Shown here: positions 23,541 through 30,444 of the stretch, one piece after another
Layout of the letters: every line of letters starts with the position of its first letter
How positions within the stretch are numbered: position 1 is the first letter of the stretch
NCBI GenBank assembly: GCA_025965615.1
Contig: JAOPWP010000068.1
Location: 1 to 34,541 of the forward strand
DNA from: Frankiales bacterium
GTDB taxonomy: Bacteria; Actinomycetota; Actinomycetes; Mycobacteriales; SCTD01
Length of the DNA stretch: 34,541 nt
Reading direction: 5' to 3'
Position numbers and translations under genes: made by a program
Notes under the pieces: generated by a model
What the model saw: the letters and a program-made list of their open reading frames with translations, nothing else
Databases searched by the model: none
Told to the model about the DNA's origin: nothing

Positions 23541-25219
23541 GCATCGCCCTCGTCACCGCGACCGCGGCCGGAGCGCGCGCCGCCGAGCGGCTTGCCTCCG
23601 TCCTGCCCGGGACGCGGACGTACGACGTCCGCGACGTGGCCACGGCCTTCGCCGAGTGCGACGCCCTCGTCTGCTTCCTCGCCACGGGTGCCACGGTCCG
23701 CCTGCTGGCGCCGCTGCTCGCGGACAAGGCGACCGACCCTGCTGTCGTCGTCGTCGACGAGGGGCGGCGCTTCGCCGTCGCCCTGCTGGGTGGACACAGC
23801 GGGCGCGTGGACGGTGGCGCGAACGGTCTCGCGACCCGTGTCGCGGACGCCCTGGGTGCGACACCGGTCGTGACCACCGCGACCGACGCGACCGACCTGC
23901 CCGGACTCGACACCCTGGGCTGGCCGGTCGAGGGCGCCGTGGCCGCGGTCAGCCGAGCCATGCTCGACGGCGAGGCCGTACGCCTGGAGGCCGACGCCCG
24001 GTGGCCGCTGCCGCCCTTGCCCGTGGACGAGGCAGCCCCCGCGGGCGCGCCCGTGCTGAGGGTCACCGACCGCGTGGTCCCCGTCGACGAGCGCACGGTC
24101 GTGCTGCGTCCGCCCTCGCTCGTGCTCGGGATCGGGGCGTCCCGGGGGGTGCCGGTCGAGGAGGTGCTGGACCTGGTCGACCGGACGCTCGCCGCCGCCG
24201 GCCTGGCACCCGGTTCGGTGGCCGGCGTGGGCAGCGTCGACGAGAAGGCCGATGAGGCGGGGATCGTCGAGGCGTGCGCCCGTCGCGGCTGGCCCCTGAC
24301 GACGTTTCCGGCCGCGGTCCTCGCCGACGTCCCGGTCCCGAACCCCAGCGAGGAGCCCCGCAAGGTCCTCGGCACGCCCAGCGTCGCCGAGGCGTCGGCG
24401 CTCAGCCTGTCCGGCGGCGGCGAGCTGGTCGTCGAGAAGACCAAGTCCGCCGCTGCGACCGTGGCGGTGGCCCGGCGTCGACCGCGGGGCCGTCTCGCCC
24501 TGGTCGGCCTGGGCCCGGGCGCGCGGGACCTGCTCACCCCCCGGGCGCGCGAGGAGCTGCGGCGCGCGTCGGTCTGGGTGGGGCTCGACCAGTACGTCGC
24601 CCAGGTGCGCGACCTCGCCCGGCCCGGCACGCGCATGCTCATCACCGGGCTCGGCAAGGAGGAGGAGCGGGCGCACAGCGCTGTCGCGGAGGCTGAGAAG
24701 GGTTATGCCGTCGCCCTTCTGGGGTCGGGCGATGCCGGTGTCTACGCCATGGCCAGCCCCGCGCTCGAGGTCGCGGGCACCGACATCGACGTCGTCGGGG
24801 TGCCCGGCGTGACGGCGGCGCTGGCGGCCAGCAGCCTGCTCGGCGCGCCGCTCGGTCACGACCACGCCAGCATCAGCCTGTCGGACCTGCACACCCCGTG
24901 GCCGGCGATCGAGGCCCGCGTCCGGGCGGTCGCCGAGGCTGACCTCGTCGTGACCTTCTACAACCCGCGAAGTCGCGGCCGGGACTGGCAGCTGCCCAAG
25001 GCGCTCTCCATGCTGCTCGAGCACCGGCCCTCGACGACCCCGGTCGGGATCGTCACCGACGCGTCTCGTCCGAGCGAGCACGTGCTGCTCACCACGCTGG
25101 GTGCTCTCGACCCGACCTCGGTCACGATGTTCGCGTGCGTCGTCGTCGGCTCCTCCCAGAGCACCGTCGTCGCGGGGCGCATGGTCACGCCGCGGGGCTA
25201 CCGGTGGTCCGGCCCGTGA
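23537..25219 (+). CDS. CbiG-CobJ (CbiH) fusion, ring contraction enzyme
   Basis: 560 residues from the ATG at 23537, overlapping cobL (ATGA). Residues about 1-315 are CbiG: CFLATGATVRLLAPLLADKATDPAVVVVDEGRRFAVALLGGHSG, then a C-terminal CbiG part IGASRGVPVEEVLDLVDRTL, SVDEKADEAG and FPAAVLADVPVPNPSE. Residues about 319-560 are a CobJ/CbiH methylase: LALVGLGPGARDLLTPRAREELRRASVWVGLDQYV, LLGSGDAGVYAMASP, GVPGVTAALAASSLLGAPLGHD, VTFYNPRSRGRDWQL. CbiH methylates C17 with ring contraction and CbiG opens the resulting lactone, so the fusion links consecutive steps. The listed 22433 start is an open frame through cobL and is not real. CobG, the oxygen-dependent alternative, is absent. Confidence 0.95.
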   Translation: MSIALVTATAAGARAAERLASVLPGTRTYDVRDVATAFAECDALVCFLATGATVRLLAPLLADKATDPAVVVVDEGRRFAVALLGGHSGRVDGGANGLATRVADALGATPVVTTATDATDLPGLDTLGWPVEGAVAAVSRAMLDGEAVRLEADARWPLPPLPVDEAAPAGAPVLRVTDRVVPVDERTVVLRPPSLVLGIGASRGVPVEEVLDLVDRTLAAAGLAPGSVAGVGSVDEKADEAGIVEACARRGWPLTTFPAAVLADVPVPNPSEEPRKVLGTPSVAEASALSLSGGGELVVEKTKSAAATVAVARRRPRGRLALVGLGPGARDLLTPRAREELRRASVWVGLDQYVAQVRDLARPGTRMLITGLGKEEERAHSAVAEAEKGYAVALLGSGDAGVYAMASPALEVAGTDIDVVGVPGVTAALAASSLLGAPLGHDHASISLSDLHTPWPAIEARVRAVAEADLVVTFYNPRSRGRDWQLPKALSMLLEHRPSTTPVGIVTDASRPSEHVLLTTLGALDPTSVTMFACVVVGSSQSTVVAGRMVTPRGYRWSGP

Positions 25220-25413
25220 CGCTCGCCGCCCCGTACGTCGTCAGCGACGCCTGCACCGCCTGCGGCGCCTGCCTGCTGACCTGCCCGGAGCACGCCATCG
25301 TGGTCGGGCTGCCGCTGACCGTGCGCGCCGACCGCTGCACCTCGTGTGGGGAGTGCGTCGAGGTCTGCCCCGCGGACGCCCTGCTCGAGGTCGAACCGGC
25401 GAGGACCTGGTGA
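25216..25413 (+). CDS. Small 2[4Fe-4S] ferredoxin in the cobalamin operon
   Basis: 65 residues from the GTG at 25216, overlapping the fusion gene by four bases; the track's 25135 start extends into that gene. Two full cluster motifs are present, CTACGACLLTCP and CTSCGECVEVCP (CxxCxxCxxxCP twice), so a two-cluster bacterial ferredoxin fold is clear. It overlaps cobA by four bases. The embedding suggests it carries electrons for corrin biosynthesis. Candidates are reduction at the precorrin-6A step, Co(II) to Co(I) reduction for CobO, or service of the Fe-S motif of CbiX. None of these is shown by the sequence. Confidence 0.92.
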   Translation: MTLAAPYVVSDACTACGACLLTCPEHAIVVGLPLTVRADRCTSCGECVEVCPADALLEVEPARTW

Positions 25414-26162
25414 GGCCGGGCACCGTCGCGCTGGTCGGCGCGGGACCTGGCGACCCGGGGCTGCTGACGCTGCGCGCAGCCGAGCTGCTGGGCGAGGCCG
25501 ACGTCGTGCTGGTCGACCGGCTCGTCCACCCCGACGTGCTCAAGCACTGCCGCGACGACGCGCAGGTGGTGGACGTGGGGAAGACGTCCTGGACCGGCAC
25601 GGCTCCCCGGCAGGAGGAGATCAACGGCCAGCTCGTCGAGCATGCGCACGCCGGTCGGCGGGTGGTGCGCCTCAAGGGCGGTGACCCGTTCGTCTTCGGG
25701 CGGGGTTCTGAGGAGGCGCAGGCGCTCGTCGACGCCGGCATCGACTTCGAGGTCGTCCCGGGCATCTCGTCCGCGCTCGCCGCCCCGGCCTATGCGGGCA
25801 TCCCGGTGACCGCGCGGGGCTACACCCAGGACGTCTGCGTGGTCACCGGGCACCTCGACCCGGACGACCCGTCGAGCCGGGTGCGCTGGCAGGCGCTCGC
25901 CCAGGGCCCGGGCACCCTGGTGATCCTCATGGGCCACGACCGGCTGCCGCTGCTCACCGCCTCCCTGATCCGCTGGGGGCGGGCGGCGGACACCCCTGCT
26001 GCCAGCGTCCAGGAGGGCACGACGTCTGACCAGCGGGTCGTCGTCAGCACCCTCGAGCGCCTCGCGGAAGACGTCCGCGCAGCCGACCTGCGGGCCCCCA
26101 TGACGACGGTGATCGGTGAGGTCGTCCGGCTCCGAGAGACCCTGAGGTGGTTCGACCGATGA
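25410..26162 (+). CDS. cobA: CobA, uroporphyrinogen-III C-methyltransferase
   Basis: 250 residues from the GTG at 25410, overlapping the ferredoxin stop. It uses two SAM to methylate C2 and C7 of uroporphyrinogen III, giving precorrin-2, the entry to corrin and siroheme. Motifs are VALVGAGPGDPGLLTLRAAELL, VDRLVHPDVL, VRLKGGDPFVFGRGSEEAQAL and VVPGISSALAAPAYAGIPVTARGYTQDVCVVTGH. There is no attached CysG-type dehydrogenase/ferrochelatase domain and no uroporphyrinogen III synthase domain, so this is the stand-alone form. Location in the operon argues for the cobalamin branch. Confidence 0.95.
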   Translation: MRPGTVALVGAGPGDPGLLTLRAAELLGEADVVLVDRLVHPDVLKHCRDDAQVVDVGKTSWTGTAPRQEEINGQLVEHAHAGRRVVRLKGGDPFVFGRGSEEAQALVDAGIDFEVVPGISSALAAPAYAGIPVTARGYTQDVCVVTGHLDPDDPSSRVRWQALAQGPGTLVILMGHDRLPLLTASLIRWGRAADTPAASVQEGTTSDQRVVVSTLERLAEDVRAADLRAPMTTVIGEVVRLRETLRWFDR

Positions 26163-26737
26163 CCCGCACCTCCGTGCACCCGATCGAGCAGGAGTCCTTC
26201 GAGATCCTGCGCCGTCGCGTGGATCTCTCCCACCTCCGGCCGCTCAGCCGCGCCGTGGTGGAGCGGGTCGTGCACTCGAGCGCCGACCTGTCCTACGTCG
26301 ACGACCTCGTGCTCGACGAGGCGTCACTGCGTCGCGGGCGGGCGGCCCTCGCCGCCGGCGCGCCGGTGGTGGCCGACGTCCAGATGGTCGCGGCGGGCAT
26401 CACGACGGTGGACGCGCTCTGCCGGGTCCGGGAGGCGCAGGGCTCCGGTGAGCTCACCCGCAGCGCTGCGGCCGTGCGCCTCGCCTTCGCCGAGGTCGGC
26501 CCGGGCGCGGTGTGGGTGGTGGGGTGTGCCCCGACCGCGCTGTACGAGATCCTCGCCCTGCACGTCGAACCCGCGCTGGTGATCGGCCTGCCCGTCGGGT
26601 TCGTCGGCGCCGCCGAGTCGAAGCAGGCACTGCGCGAGAGCGGCCTTCCCGCCGTGTCGAACGTCAGTGAGAAGGGCGGATCCGCCGTCGCCGCCGCCGC
26701 GCTCAACGCCCTGCTGTACTTCCCGGAGGAACCGTGA
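26159..26737 (+). CDS. cobH: CobH/CbiC, precorrin-8X methylmutase
   Basis: 192 residues from the ATG at 26159 (ATGA overlap with cobA). CobH moves the C11 methyl group to C12, giving (cobalt-)hydrogenobyrinic acid. Visible are HPIEQESFEILRRRVDL, then RVVHSSAD with the His (residue 39) that matches the catalytic histidine, and DVQMVAAGITT. The C-terminal half has VVGCAPTALYEILAL and VIGLPVGFVGAAESKQAL. All are diagnostic for this family. Confidence 0.96.
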   Translation: MTRTSVHPIEQESFEILRRRVDLSHLRPLSRAVVERVVHSSADLSYVDDLVLDEASLRRGRAALAAGAPVVADVQMVAAGITTVDALCRVREAQGSGELTRSAAAVRLAFAEVGPGAVWVVGCAPTALYEILALHVEPALVIGLPVGFVGAAESKQALRESGLPAVSNVSEKGGSAVAAAALNALLYFPEEP

Positions 26738-27615
26738 GACCTGCACTGCTGGTCATCGGGCACGGCACCAAGAGCGAGGCGGGCTGCGCCGAGTTCGCCG
26801 AGCTGGTCGACCGGGTGCAGCTGCGCGCGCCCCACGTCGACGTCGCGGGCGGCTTCCTGGAGCTCGCCCCTCCACCCATCCAGGACGCGGTCAGCCGGCT
26901 CGTCTCAGCAGGCCACCTCACGATCGACGTCGTGCCCCTGGTGCTCGTCGCGGCCGGGCACAGCAAGGGCGACATCCCGGCGGCCCTCGAGCGGGAGAAG
27001 CTCCGCCACCCGGGGCTGTCCTTCCGCTACGGCCGGCCCCTCGGGCCGCACCCTGACCTGCTCGCGGTCGCCGAGGCCCGCCTCGCCGCGGCCGTCCCTC
27101 GCGAGCAGTGGGGCGACACGGCGGTCGTGCTGGTCGGACGCGGTGCGACCGACCCCGACGCCAACTCCGAGGTGGCCAAGACGGCCCGCCTGCTGCAGGA
27201 GGGCCGCGGCATCGGCACCGTCGAGACGGCCTTCGTCTCGCTGGCCGAGCCGAGCGTGGCGCAGGGACTCGACCGGGCCGAGCGGCTCGGCTACACCCGC
27301 GTCGTCGTGCTGCCCTGGTTCCTGTTCGCGGGGGTGCTCCCCGACCGGATCACCGACCAGACCCGCGCCTGGGCCGCGGAGCACCCCGCGCTCGAGGTGC
27401 ACGCGGCCGGGCTGCTCGGACCCTGCGACCAGCTCGCCGGTGTGGTCCTCGAGCGCTGGGCGGAGATCGGCGGCGGTGACCTCAGGATGAACTGCGACAC
27501 CTGCGCCTACCGGGTCGCCCTGCCGGGGTTCGAGGACAAGGTGGGCGCTGCTCAGACGCCGCACGACCACCCCGACGACCCGGCCTCCCCGCACTCGCAC
27601 GACCACCCGCACTGA
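26734..27615 (+). CDS. cbiX: CbiX, sirohydrochlorin cobaltochelatase, long form with MXCXXC and His-rich tail
   Basis: 293 residues, with two tandem CbiX half-domains (about 1-120 and 125-245). The first has LLVIGHGTKSEAG, with His10 in the metal-chelating position, and VPLVLVAAGHSKGDIPAAL; the second has VVLVGRGATDPDANSEVAKTARLL. After the core comes MNCDTCAY, an MXCXXC motif like the one reported to house a [4Fe-4S] centre in Bacillus megaterium CbiX-L, then a tail rich in His and Asp (HDHPDDPASPHSHDHPH). This supports cobalt insertion into sirohydrochlorin, the early route. Siroheme ferrochelatase activity is possible but less likely here. The GTG start overlaps the cobH stop by four bases. 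Confidence 0.93.
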   Translation: MRPALLVIGHGTKSEAGCAEFAELVDRVQLRAPHVDVAGGFLELAPPPIQDAVSRLVSAGHLTIDVVPLVLVAAGHSKGDIPAALEREKLRHPGLSFRYGRPLGPHPDLLAVAEARLAAAVPREQWGDTAVVLVGRGATDPDANSEVAKTARLLQEGRGIGTVETAFVSLAEPSVAQGLDRAERLGYTRVVVLPWFLFAGVLPDRITDQTRAWAAEHPALEVHAAGLLGPCDQLAGVVLERWAEIGGGDLRMNCDTCAYRVALPGFEDKVGAAQTPHDHPDDPASPHSHDHPH

Positions 27616-27623
27616 CGACGGCG

Positions 27624-28637
27624 ATGGCGATGGCGTACGACCTCGGCCACCACGGCGACGCCGAGACGGCTCCGGGGCTGCTCGACCTGGCCGTCAACGT
27701 GCGCGGGTCGGCCCCCCCGGCCTGGCTCCGGGGACGGCTCGAGCGCGGCCTCGACCGGCTCGGCAGCTACCCCGACCAGACGGCGGCCGTGCGTGCGGTC
27801 GCGAGGCGACACGACCGCGACCCGGCCGAGGTCCTGCTGACGGCCGGCGGCGCCGAGGCCTTCGTCCTGGTCGCCCGCGCACTGAGGCCGGACAGGGCGA
27901 TGTGCGTGCACCCCAGCTTCACCGAGCCCGAGTCGGCACTGCTGGCCGCCGGCCACCCCGTCGACCGCCTCGTGCTCGAGCCGCCGTACGTCCTCGACCC
28001 GGCGCAGGTCCCCGACGACGTCGACCTCGTCGTGCTCGGCAACCCGACCAACCCCACAGGAGTCGTCCACGAGCGGGTGGACCGCCTCTGCCGCCCGGGG
28101 CGCGTCGTGGTGGTGGACGAGGCCTTCGCCGACGCCGTGCCCGGGGAGCCCCACTCGCTGGCCGGCCGCGGTGACCTGCCGGGTCTCGTCGTCGTCCGCA
28201 GCCTGACCAAGACCTGGGCCCTGCCGGGTCTGCGGGTCGGCTACCTGCTGGCGCCGCCCGGGCTGGTCGAGCAGCTCCGGTCGGCCCAGCCGCTCTGGCC
28301 GGTCTCCACGCTGGCGCTCATCGCGCTCGAGACGTGCCTCGCGCGGGGGCCGGTGGCGAGCGCGGACAAGGACGCGCGGGTCCTCGAGCGGGAGCGCGAC
28401 CTGCTCGCAGCGGCCTTGGCCGACCTCGGTGTCGAGGTGAGCCCCGGCTCGCGGGCCCCGTACCTGCTCTGCCGGGTGGCCGGCCGCGAGGACGTACGGG
28501 AGCGCCTGCGCGACCAGGGGATAGCCGTCCGGCGGGGGGACACCTTCCCTGGCCTGAGTCCGGAGCACTGGCGGGTCGCCGTCCGGGGCCCGGCCGAGAG
28601 GGACCTGCTGGTGCAGGCGCTGGGAGCGGTGCTGTGA
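27624..28637 (+). CDS. cobC: CobC, PLP-dependent aminotransferase-like enzyme (threonine-phosphate decarboxylase type)
   Basis: 337 residues, class-I/II aminotransferase fold. Recognisable stretches are LLDLAVNVRGSAPPAWLR, GSYPDQTAAVRAVARRH, LLTAGGAEAFVLVARAL, VLGNPTNPTGVVH, VVDEAFADAV and SLTKTWALPGLRVGYLL, where the Lys (about residue 196) should bind pyridoxal phosphate. The Salmonella relative (called CobD there) decarboxylates threonine phosphate to aminopropanol phosphate for CbiB. Two in-frame ATGs (27624, 27630) are possible starts and neither has a strong ribosome site. It is the last gene of the operon, eight bases after cbiX, and ends four bases from the convergent TetR gene. Confidence 0.93.
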   Translation: MAMAYDLGHHGDAETAPGLLDLAVNVRGSAPPAWLRGRLERGLDRLGSYPDQTAAVRAVARRHDRDPAEVLLTAGGAEAFVLVARALRPDRAMCVHPSFTEPESALLAAGHPVDRLVLEPPYVLDPAQVPDDVDLVVLGNPTNPTGVVHERVDRLCRPGRVVVVDEAFADAVPGEPHSLAGRGDLPGLVVVRSLTKTWALPGLRVGYLLAPPGLVEQLRSAQPLWPVSTLALIALETCLARGPVASADKDARVLERERDLLAAALADLGVEVSPGSRAPYLLCRVAGREDVRERLRDQGIAVRRGDTFPGLSPEHWRVAVRGPAERDLLVQALGAVL

Positions 28638-28641
28638 GCTC

Positions 28642-29229
28642 TCAGGGGACAGGGCCGGTCAGGTAGCGCTGCAGGGTCGGACCGAGCAGGGGTGCCAGCT
28701 CCTCGACCGGGGCCGAGGCGAGAGGCTCGACCCGCAGGACGTAGCGCACCACCGCGAGTCCGAGCAGCTGCGAGGCCAGCAGGGCCGCGCGGCGGTCCGG
28801 GTCACCGGCGCCGGCACCGACCGCGACGGGCCGCAGGATCACGCGCAGCAGCAGCTCGCGGAGCTTGTCGGCCGAGTCCTCGTGCGACACGGCCCCGCGC
28901 AGCATCGCCAGCATCGGCCCCTGGCCGGGCGTCGCGTCCCAGACCCCGAGGAAGGTGCGCACGAGCGTCTCGCCGAGCCCGTCGCGCGGGGTGGCGAGCA
29001 GGCCCTGCACGAGGACCGCCGGGTCCATCGGGAGCTCGAGGGCCGCCTCGAACAGGCCGTCCTTGCTGCCGAAGAAGTGCAGGACCAGCGACGGGTCGAC
29101 CGCGGCTGCCCGCGCCACTGCGCGTACCGACGTCGCGGCGTAGCCGGAGGCTGCGAAGGCCTCCTTGGCCGCGGCGAGGATCGCGGCCCGGGTGCCGCTG
29201 TCGCCAGGACGTCGACCGGGTGTCGTCAC
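28642..29229 (-). CDS. TetR/AcrR-family transcriptional regulator
   Basis: 195 residues if the GTG at 29229 is used. The helix-turn-helix is GTRAAILAAAKEAFAASGYAATSVRAVARAAAVDPSLVLHFFGSKDGLFEAA (about residues 9-60); the C-terminal part ends LGLAVVRYVLRVEPLAS. The start is uncertain. The frame stays open upstream and the ORF track uses an ATG at 29295, but that extension encodes the Walker-A end of an ABC ATPase remnant and not TetR sequence. Neither start has a strong ribosome site. Its DNA-binding region resembles the TetR at 13560, and both loci share the operator motif TCAACGnnYGTRGA. Its original target was probably the ABC exporter now deleted. Confidence 0.88.
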   Translation of the reverse strand: MTTPGRRPGDSGTRAAILAAAKEAFAASGYAATSVRAVARAAAVDPSLVLHFFGSKDGLFEAALELPMDPAVLVQGLLATPRDGLGETLVRTFLGVWDATPGQGPMLAMLRGAVSHEDSADKLRELLLRVILRPVAVGAGAGDPDRRAALLASQLLGLAVVRYVLRVEPLASAPVEELAPLLGPTLQRYLTGPVP

Positions 29230-29432
29230 GCGCTGCGGCGGCGCCGGGAGATCCGGCCCCGCTCTTCGCCGGACAGGCTCGACGAGTGCCCGCATCGCCG
29301 TCGTCTTCCCGCACCCGCTGGGCGCGAGCAGCCCGGTGATCTGCCCTGCGGTGGGGCGAACTCGATGCCGTGCACCGCCTCGCGCCCACCTCGCACGACC
29401 CGCAGGTCCCGTGCCTCGGGGGAGTTCATCAT
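29230..29432 (-). pseudogene. 5' remnant of an ABC transporter ATPase gene, frameshifted and truncated
   Basis: From the ATG at 29432 the minus strand reads NSPEARDLRVVRGGREAVHGIEF, the normal start of an ABC-2-type ATPase. Near base 29360 the homology moves to another frame, which reads GQITGLLAPSGCGKTTAMRAL, a complete Walker A. After about ten more residues the ATPase similarity stops and the same frame runs straight into the TetR gene. The Q-loop, signature motif and Walker B are gone, as is any permease. So one indel and one large deletion are visible. Part of the same minus-strand text appears in three ORF-track frames, which is why it is easily missed. Confidence 0.75.
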
Positions 29433-29455
29433 GCGTTGAGTTCTACAGCCGTTGA
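29433..29455 (-). promoter_or_regulatory. Operator-like site TCAACGGCTGTAGA plus a second half-site before the ABC remnant
   Basis: On the minus strand TCAACGGCTGTAGA (29455-29442) matches the three copies at 13484-13551 at every fixed position of TCAACGnnYGTRGA. Immediately after it CTCAACGC (29440-29433) repeats the left half and abuts the ATG of the ABC remnant. The location, just upstream of the start codon, is that expected for a repressor of the former ABC operon. Confidence 0.6.
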
Positions 29456-29501
29456 ATCTTCCCAGTCAAGGCTGCGGCGTCGCCGAGCCGGCCGTCGAGT
29501 A

Positions 29502-29630
29502 GGTTCGCCTCGACCCCCTCCGCTGGGGAAGTCCGGTGAGAGCCCGGTGCAGGTGCGCTACTGACGTCTGACCTCGAGTCAGCGAGCCAGATCGCCGGCG
29601 GAGGTGGCCGACTCGTTCCACACCTCCGCC
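29502..29630 (+). promoter_or_regulatory. Second cobalamin riboswitch (short form) upstream of the NiCoT transporter
   Basis: The core GGGGAAGTCCGGTGAGAGCCCGG, followed by GCGCTACTGACG and CGAGTCAGCGAGCCAG, matches the cobalamin aptamer pattern, though it is shorter and diverges from the first copy (no CCGCCACTGTG). P1 can form between GGTTCGC (29502-29508) and GCGAGCC (29582-29588), with one G-U pair. A perfect 10-bp hairpin follows: GGCGGAGGTG (29597-29606) with CACCTCCGCC (29621-29630) around 14 loop bases. It is placed like the regulatory hairpin of the first riboswitch, just ahead of GGGGAAGAG at 29634. Translational control of the transporter is inferred. Confidence 0.85.
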
Positions 29631-29654
29631 TACGGGGAAGAGCCGGTTCTCTCC

Positions 29655-30425
29655 ATGCTCGACGTCCTCTCCTTCGACGCGCTGCCGACGGCGCTGGCCG
29701 CCACGAGCTTCGCGCTCGGAGCCCGGCACGGTCTCGACTGGGACCACATCGCCGCGATCACCGACCTGACCGCCCCGCGCAAGGGCGACGACGGCAGCAC
29801 CGCGCGCCACGGTCGCCGCGGCCTCGGGCTCTCCTTCTGGTACTGCACCGGCCACGGGCTGATCCTCGCGGTCTTCGGCGCCCTCGTGCTGCTTCTGGGG
29901 ATCGGGCTCCCGCCCGGCATGGACGTCGCCTTCGAGTACGTCGTCGGCCTCACCCTCGTCACCCTCGGCGGCGTCGTGCTCTACCAGCTCGGCCGCTACC
30001 GCACCGACTACCGCTACACGGGCCGGATCAGCCTGGTCGTGGGAGCGCTGCGCCGTGGCTGGGCCCGGGCCAGGCGCCGTGAGGTGCCCGTCGACGTGCT
30101 CGACGTCGACCGGCGGGGCGCGTTCCTGGTCGGTTTGCTGCACGGCACGGGTGCCGAGACGCCGACCCAGGTGGTGCTGTTCGCCAGCGCCGGGGCCGCC
30201 GGCTCGACCGGGTCGGCAGCGCTCATCCTGGCGGCGTTCGTCGCGGGCCTGGTCCTGGCCGACCTGGGCATCGCTGCTGCCTGGCTCTCCGGCCTGCTCG
30301 GCACGCGCCGCGCCCCGACGGTGCAGATCGCGTTCGGGGTCGTCACCGGCGTCGCGTCCCTCGTCCTCGGCCTGCTGATCCTGACCGGCCACAGCGGCGT
30401 GGTCCCGCCGCTCGTGACGGAGTAG
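29655..30425 (+). CDS. NiCoT-family cobalt/nickel transporter
   Basis: 256 residues with about seven or eight hydrophobic segments. The NiCoT signature HX4DH is present in helix 2 as RHGLDWDHIAAITDLT (His25, Asp30, His31), and FWYCTGHGLILAVFGALV and GLLHGTGAETPTQVVLFA are further conserved stretches. These permeases import Ni2+ or Co2+ with high affinity. The cobalamin riboswitch upstream points to cobalt as the relevant metal. The start is the ATG at 29655 after GGGGAAGAG; the track's GTG at 29604 lies inside the regulatory hairpin and has no independent ribosome site, so I reject it. The protein is somewhat shorter than HoxN-type members. Confidence 0.9.
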   Translation: MLDVLSFDALPTALAATSFALGARHGLDWDHIAAITDLTAPRKGDDGSTARHGRRGLGLSFWYCTGHGLILAVFGALVLLLGIGLPPGMDVAFEYVVGLTLVTLGGVVLYQLGRYRTDYRYTGRISLVVGALRRGWARARRREVPVDVLDVDRRGAFLVGLLHGTGAETPTQVVLFASAGAAGSTGSAALILAAFVAGLVLADLGIAAAWLSGLLGTRRAPTVQIAFGVVTGVASLVLGLLILTGHSGVVPPLVTE

Positions 30426-30444
30426 CGCCCGGCGCAGCCCACGG

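Noticed and set aside
22433-25219. 928-residue ORF ahead of the CbiG-CobJ fusion
   Set aside because: The first third is an Arg/Gly-rich shadow frame of cobL. CbiG similarity begins exactly at the ATG at 23537.
29226-29432. Independent 68-residue protein
   Set aside because: Only its first 25 or so residues look like protein (ABC ATPase start). The rest is out of frame with the Walker A that follows, so it is a remnant.
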